NCBI GenBank assembly: GCA_905236445.1
Contig: CAJOPQ010000112.1
Span: 1 to 6,909 of the forward strand
Reading direction: 5' to 3'
DNA length: 6,909 nucleotides
Source: an uncultured Clostridia bacterium
GTDB taxonomy: Bacteria > Bacillota > Clostridia > Christensenellales > UBA1242
Both the position numbers and the translations under genes were made by a program. The notes under the pieces were generated by a model. That model ran no database searches, was not told the DNA's origin, and worked only from the letters and a program-made list of their open reading frames with translations. The number at the start of each line of letters is the position of its first letter. The stretch's first letter is position 1. Shown here in pieces: positions 6,352-6,909 of this stretch.

Positions 6352-6909
6352 ATGGTAAAATTTGGACCTGCTGGCAACGATGTACTTTTCTATTCGACTG
6401 GTCACAAGAGGACAGTCGAGGCTGCAAAATGGTTAAATGAGATTGGTTTGACGCATTATGAATATTCCTTTGGTAAAGGCATTTTGCTTAATGATGATAC
6501 AGCTTCTGCAATAGGAGAGGAATTCCGCAAATACAATATTTCAATATCTGTGCATGCGCCATATTTTATTAATTTTGCAACCCCAACCGAAGAAATGGCT
6601 GAGAAAAGTTATAAATATGTGCTGGATAGTATCGCAAAACTACGCTTGCTTGGTGGGGACAGGTTGGTTGTGCATCCAGCATCTTGTGGCAAAATGACTA
6701 GGCAAGAGGCTGTGGCGTTGACTAAGACAAGGTTGCAACATTTAGGGGAATTGCTACAGCAGACTGGCAATCAGGATATTAAGATTTGTCTAGAGACTAT
6801 GGGCAAACAAGCACAGATAGGCACATATGAGGAAATTATAGATTTCTGCACAATGTTTCCTAATTTCTATCCTACATTTGACTTTGGCCACATCAATGCT
6901 TTGTATCAG
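6352..6909 (+). CDS. Endonuclease IV-like (AP endonuclease family 2) TIM-barrel protein, 3' end cut off
   Basis: The frame is open for 186 codons from ATG 6352 to the window edge; roughly the C-terminal third is missing. Family 2 AP endonucleases (Nfo) cut DNA at abasic sites using a trinuclear zinc centre. Ligand positions seen so far are His68 in SVHAPYFINF, His108 in LVVHP, Glu148 in CLETMG, and Asp177 and His180 in FDFGHINA, matching the order and spacing of H69, H109, E145, D179 and H182 in E. coli Nfo; Tyr71 matches the Tyr after HAP. The remaining ligands lie beyond the window. The FGPAG opening and the DFGHINA form, rather than DTCH, are what I recall for a Firmicute subfamily often labelled only TIM-barrel protein, so true abasic-site cleavage is likely but unproven, and sugar isomerase relatives share the fold. 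It follows truB by 7 nt, where ribF is commonly found. Confidence 0.85.
   Translation, partial: MVKFGPAGNDVLFYSTGHKRTVEAAKWLNEIGLTHYEYSFGKGILLNDDTASAIGEEFRKYNISISVHAPYFINFATPTEEMAEKSYKYVLDSIAKLRLLGGDRLVVHPASCGKMTRQEAVALTKTRLQHLGELLQQTGNQDIKICLETMGKQAQIGTYEEIIDFCTMFPNFYPTFDFGHINALYQ

Noticed and set aside
6345..6440. Possible small ORF of about 31 codons starting at ATG 6345 between truB and the nfo-like gene
   Set aside because: It overlaps the nfo-like gene almost entirely, is only 3 nt from the GGAG site, and its peptide shows no recognisable features.
1..6909. Hidden mobile element, CRISPR array, defence or toxin-antitoxin system, riboswitch or RNA gene
   Set aside because: Every base is in, or within 9 nt of, a recognised gene; no repeat arrays, terminal inverted repeats, transposase motifs or intergenic space for such elements were seen.

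Overview
The window is one unbroken plus-strand run of eight tightly packed genes, read as part of a translation/transcription housekeeping operon of a low-GC Firmicute. The order is nusA - ylxR (rnpM) - ylxQ (L7Ae family) - infB - rbfA - nrnA-like DHH phosphoesterase - truB - endonuclease IV-like gene (cut by the window end). Placing a DHH/nrnA gene between rbfA and truB, with no ylxP between infB and rbfA, is the arrangement I associate with Clostridia rather than Bacillus. AT-rich codon choice (AGA arginine, many A/T third positions), purine-rich Shine-Dalgarno sites and TTG starts fit that. TGA is a normal stop here (ylxR, ylxQ, nrnA) and tryptophan is TGG, so the standard bacterial code applies. 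I cannot name a genus; an uncultured gut-type clostridial lineage is a guess.

Layout: nusA begins 6 bases from the left edge, so its upstream neighbour (commonly rimP) and the operon promoter lie outside. Gaps and overlaps are: nusA/ylxR +8 nt, ylxR/ylxQ 8-nt overlap, ylxQ/infB 4-nt overlap (TTGA), infB/rbfA +9 nt, rbfA/nrnA 11-nt overlap, nrnA/truB 4-nt overlap (ATGA), truB/nfo-like +7 nt. No intergenic stretch is long enough for a promoter, terminator, riboswitch or RNA gene. The genes are almost certainly co-transcribed and several are probably translationally coupled.

The products work together around RNA. NusA governs RNA polymerase pausing and termination. YlxR/RnpM and YlxQ are small RNA-binding proteins. 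IF2 places initiator tRNA on the ribosome. RbfA matures the 30S subunit. The DHH enzyme degrades very short RNAs and/or pAp. TruB makes pseudouridine 55 in tRNA. The last gene, where ribF is usual, is a DNA-repair-type TIM barrel and is the only clear departure from the usual set.

I see no mobile element, CRISPR array, phage gene, RNA gene or defence system, and no new multi-gene system. What deserves a second look is at the level of detail: an altered initiator-tRNA-binding motif in the IF2 C-terminal domain, a perfect 16-bp palindrome inside the infB linker, the nfo-like gene after truB, a four-cysteine YlxR, and start-codon choices made with TTG.
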